Assembly: GCF_026625805.1 (NCBI RefSeq)
Contig: NZ_CP113064.1
Coordinates: forward strand, 124,001 to 188,000
Origin: Brevundimonas sp. SL130
Lineage (GTDB): Bacteria; Pseudomonadota; Alphaproteobacteria; Caulobacterales; Caulobacteraceae
Length of the DNA: 64,000 bases
Reading direction: 5' to 3'
The notes under the pieces are model-generated. The model ran no database searches and was not told the DNA's origin. It saw only the letters and a list, made by a program, of their open reading frames with translations. A program made the translations under genes and the position numbers. Below are positions 61,997 through 64,000 of this stretch, piece by piece (the stretch's first letter is position 1; each line of letters begins with the position of its first letter).

Positions 61997-62917
61997 GTGA
62001 CGCATTCCCCCGCCACCCCCTCGGCGCCCTCGCCTATTGATCGCCTGGCTCTCGCCGTGGCGACCGAGCCCCAGCGCCTGCATAGTTCACCCATGACGGG
62101 CCAGACAGGCGCGCGCGAAGACGCGATGCGATTCCTGTTGCAGACCGGCGCCGACGCCGGCGTGCGCATGATCGCCACCCGCCCCGGCGGCGACGGCGAG
62201 CGCCTGCTGGGCCAAGCTTGGCCCTTTCCCTCGCCCTTCCGGGTGACGGTGCGCACCGTGTCGCTGAACGAAGGTCTGGATCGGGTCGAGGCTCAGGCGC
62301 GCCGGTCGCTGGAACGACTGGGCTTGCCGCGCGGCGAAGCCCTGCTGGTCGATAATGCGGCCGATCTGGCCGGGGCCGAAGGCCGCGCCCTGTGGGATCG
62401 TCTGCAATCCTTGAAAAATCGCGGCCTGTTCCGCAGCATCGGCTTCTGCGCCACGATCGAGGACGGGCCCGCCCTGCTGGCGCGACGTCTCGAGGCGGAT
62501 GTGGTGCAGGTCTCGTGCAATCTTCTGGATCAGCGCGCCGCCGCCGAAGGCGTTCTGGACGAGCTGAAATCCGTCGGCGCCCAGGTGCATCTGGCGTCCG
62601 TCTTCGCGGGCGGCCTGCTGTTCGCCGGCGGGGACGATCTGCCGCCGCATCTGGCGAACTACGCCCAGGTTCTGTCGCGGACACGGCGGCGCCTGGCGGA
62701 ACGGCGTTGCGACCCGATGCAGGCGGCCCTGGCCTACGCCTTTTCTCTGGACGCCGTGGACCGGGTGGTGGCCAGCGTCGCCTCGGCCGCCGAGCTGCGC
62801 GCCATCCTGGCCGCCGCCCATGCGCCCCGCCCCGATCTGAACTGGTCGGAACTGGCGCTCGAGGCGCCGGCGGCCTTCGCCGCCGACGCCCGCGCCCGCA
62901 TCAGTAGCGCAGCCTGA
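61997..62917 (+). CDS. Degenerate aldo/keto-reductase-fold protein
   Basis: A 306-residue (beta/alpha)8 protein of the aldo/keto reductase fold, starting at GTG. The late barrel (EADVVQVSCNLLDQRAAAEG, SVFAGGLLF and ALAYAFSLDAVDRVVASVAS) is clearly AKR-like. The catalytic tetrad is gone: the D of DTA is Ala60, the Tyr is Gly65, the Lys is Arg86 and the His of LLVHN is Asp119. So it is probably not a reductase. An N-terminal extension of ~35 residues is Ser/Pro-rich. It shares 17 bp with the end of the convergent TonB receptor gene. The role is unknown. Confidence 0.75.
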   Translation: MTHSPATPSAPSPIDRLALAVATEPQRLHSSPMTGQTGAREDAMRFLLQTGADAGVRMIATRPGGDGERLLGQAWPFPSPFRVTVRTVSLNEGLDRVEAQARRSLERLGLPRGEALLVDNAADLAGAEGRALWDRLQSLKNRGLFRSIGFCATIEDGPALLARRLEADVVQVSCNLLDQRAAAEGVLDELKSVGAQVHLASVFAGGLLFAGGDDLPPHLANYAQVLSRTRRRLAERRCDPMQAALAYAFSLDAVDRVVASVASAAELRAILAAAHAPRPDLNWSELALEAPAAFAADARARISSAA

Positions 62918-64000
62918 CCCCGACATAGGCCGAACGACCGGGCTCGCCGTAGCCCAGCACCTGCTGATACTGCTCGTCGGCCAGGTTCTCGACCCGCGCC
63001 GTCAGGGCGATCTGATCCGTCAGCTGATAGGCCGCGTTCAGATTGGCGGTGACGAAGCTGTCGCGCACGCCGCCCGAATCGTCCTGGTCGCCCTCGGCGC
63101 GAACGGTCAGGGCGCCCGAAATCCGATCCCCCGTCCAGCCCAGGGTCGCCGATCCCGCATGTTCAGGCACGCGCAGCAGGCGCGCGCCGGTCGAGCGGTC
63201 TTCGGCGTCGGTCCAGGCATAGGCCAGGGTCAGGTCGAACCCGCCGCCGAGCATGGCGCGTCCTTCCAGCTCGACCCCGTCCGAGCGGGTCCGCGCGATG
63301 TTGATGTAATAGCTGTCGAAGGTCGTCCGATCGGTGAAATAGGTGATCTGGTCTTCGATGTTCAGCCGGTACAGGGTGGCGCGACCGTCGAACCGGCCGT
63401 CGGCGGAGGCCCAGCCGAGGGCGATCTCGACGCTGTCGGCCGTTTCCGGCTTCAGCGTGGGGACGGGGACCGACGAATAGCAGAAGTCGCAGACCGCCTG
63501 GCTGATCGACGGCGCCTTGAAGCCCGTGCCATAGGCGCCGGACAGGGTGAAGCCGCCGGCCAGGTCATAGGCCGCCGAGATTCGGCCCGTGGTCTTGGAG
63601 CCGAAGTCGTCGGTGTCGTCGAACCGCAGGCCGCCGGTGACGCTGAGCGCCTCGGTGACGGCGTAGCGGCCGGTGGCGAAGACCGAGGTCGTGCCCAGAT
63701 CCTGTTTGGCGCCGGTGGAGACGCTGCCTTCGGTCTCCTCGCGCTCTGCCCCGAAGGCATAGGTCGCGGCGCCGGTCGCGCCGTCGGCCTGCCAGCGATA
63801 GGCTTGGCGGTTGGCCTCATAGGTCGAGGGATAGTCGCTGAAGGTGTCGCGCTGGATGTCCGAGGCGGAGACGCTGAACTGATGGTTCAGACCCAGGGCC
63901 TTCAGGCTGATGCGGCCGAAGCCGGACCATTGTTCGGACTCCTGGCTGTCATCGGTGTCGGCCAGGGCATAGGTCGGGGCCGGGTAGCCGTCCAGATCGG
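62901..64000 (-). CDS. TonB-dependent receptor, BtuB-like, C-terminal part (cut by window edge)
   Basis: An open leftward frame runs from base 64000 to the stop at 62901, 365 complete codons. It encodes beta-strands of an outer-membrane barrel: GLRFDDTDDFGSKTTGRISA, FTLSGAYGTGFKAPSISQ, DQITYFTDRTTFDSYYIN and the TonB-receptor end VENLADEQYQQVLGY, then AYVGVRLRY with an aromatic last residue. The GTGFKAPS and VENLADEQYQ marks are typical of vitamin B12/siderophore receptors of the BtuB type. The plug domain and signal peptide lie beyond the window, as would any cobalamin riboswitch. Confidence 0.9.
   Translation of the reverse strand, partial: DLDGYPAPTYALADTDDSQESEQWSGFGRISLKALGLNHQFSVSASDIQRDTFSDYPSTYEANRQAYRWQADGATGAATYAFGAEREETEGSVSTGAKQDLGTTSVFATGRYAVTEALSVTGGLRFDDTDDFGSKTTGRISAAYDLAGGFTLSGAYGTGFKAPSISQAVCDFCYSSVPVPTLKPETADSVEIALGWASADGRFDGRATLYRLNIEDQITYFTDRTTFDSYYINIARTRSDGVELEGRAMLGGGFDLTLAYAWTDAEDRSTGARLLRVPEHAGSATLGWTGDRISGALTVRAEGDQDDSGGVRDSFVTANLNAAYQLTDQIALTARVENLADEQYQQVLGYGEPGRSAYVGVRLRY

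Overview
The window is a GC-rich, gene-dense chromosomal segment of an alphaproteobacterium, almost certainly Caulobacteraceae and most likely Brevundimonas. The evidence is gene content, not a marker rRNA gene: an NtrZ-type periplasmic regulator, a CenR-type response regulator, a DUF3576 lipoprotein followed by leuS-lptE-holA, a hybrid kinase that matches ShkA of the stalk-biogenesis pathway, a CnoX chaperone-thioredoxin, and many translationally coupled gene pairs. No rRNA, tRNA, CRISPR array, transposase or prophage was found. Most of the window is conserved core chromosome with a few small accessory insertions.

Layout. 1-1815: a truncated MocR-type regulator divergent from a YczE-like membrane protein, then a VapBC-like toxin-antitoxin pair with an unusual antitoxin. 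1815-9418: cenR, PLP-homeostasis protein, ThiE-like protein, ntrZ, then the DUF3576-leuS-lptE-holA block. 9436-18680: ftsK, a ubiquinone-type hydroxylase, a SirB1 protein, yraN-rsmI-maeB, dapF. 18721-24975: a potassium-channel-like protein, two tandem secreted S9 peptidases separated by a 128-bp hairpin element, and a DUF1223 protein. 25055-34587: rplS-trmD, an entericidin, then a long leftward run cnoX / LON-domain / Trm112 / gshB / comM / shkA / ampG. 34588-35799: an unexplained non-coding stretch plus two orphan genes with less GC-biased codons. 35846-42218: prolyl-tRNA deacylase, DUF6065, rph, hrcA-grpE and a large S8 peptidase with an autotransporter-like tail. 42272-52458: a leftward run kup-rsmB-(rhuM inserted on the other strand)-rpe-heparinase-purH-GNAT-hydrolase. 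52626-64000: Rrf2 regulator plus SDR, dsbD, small envelope proteins, a lipid kinase plus phosphoesterase pair, stress-type membrane proteins, a FAH-family hydrolase plus maleylacetoacetate isomerase pair, a degenerate aldo/keto reductase and the end of a BtuB-like TonB receptor.

How the genes work together. Envelope biogenesis and surveillance recur (CenR, NtrZ, LptE, AmpG, DsbD, OmpA-like and glycine-zipper lipoproteins). Proteostasis genes are also frequent (cnoX, LON-domain protein, hrcA-grpE). Gene packing is tight: at least eight gene pairs overlap by 1-4 bp, and three convergent pairs share a single palindromic stop (CTAG or TTAA).

Most interesting points: a 31-nt REP-like element in six same-strand copies with compensatory changes in two stems; a DUF7662-VapB fusion antitoxin with an operator over its -10 box; a rhuM gene inserted against the grain of a housekeeping operon; an aldo/keto reductase lacking all four catalytic residues; a 0.5-kb intergenic region with a 9-bp-phased hexamer array, direct repeats and three GANTC sites; and a tandem duplication of hairpins that copied the 3' end of the S8 peptidase gene. 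I saw no multi-gene system that is clearly undescribed; these are the best leads.
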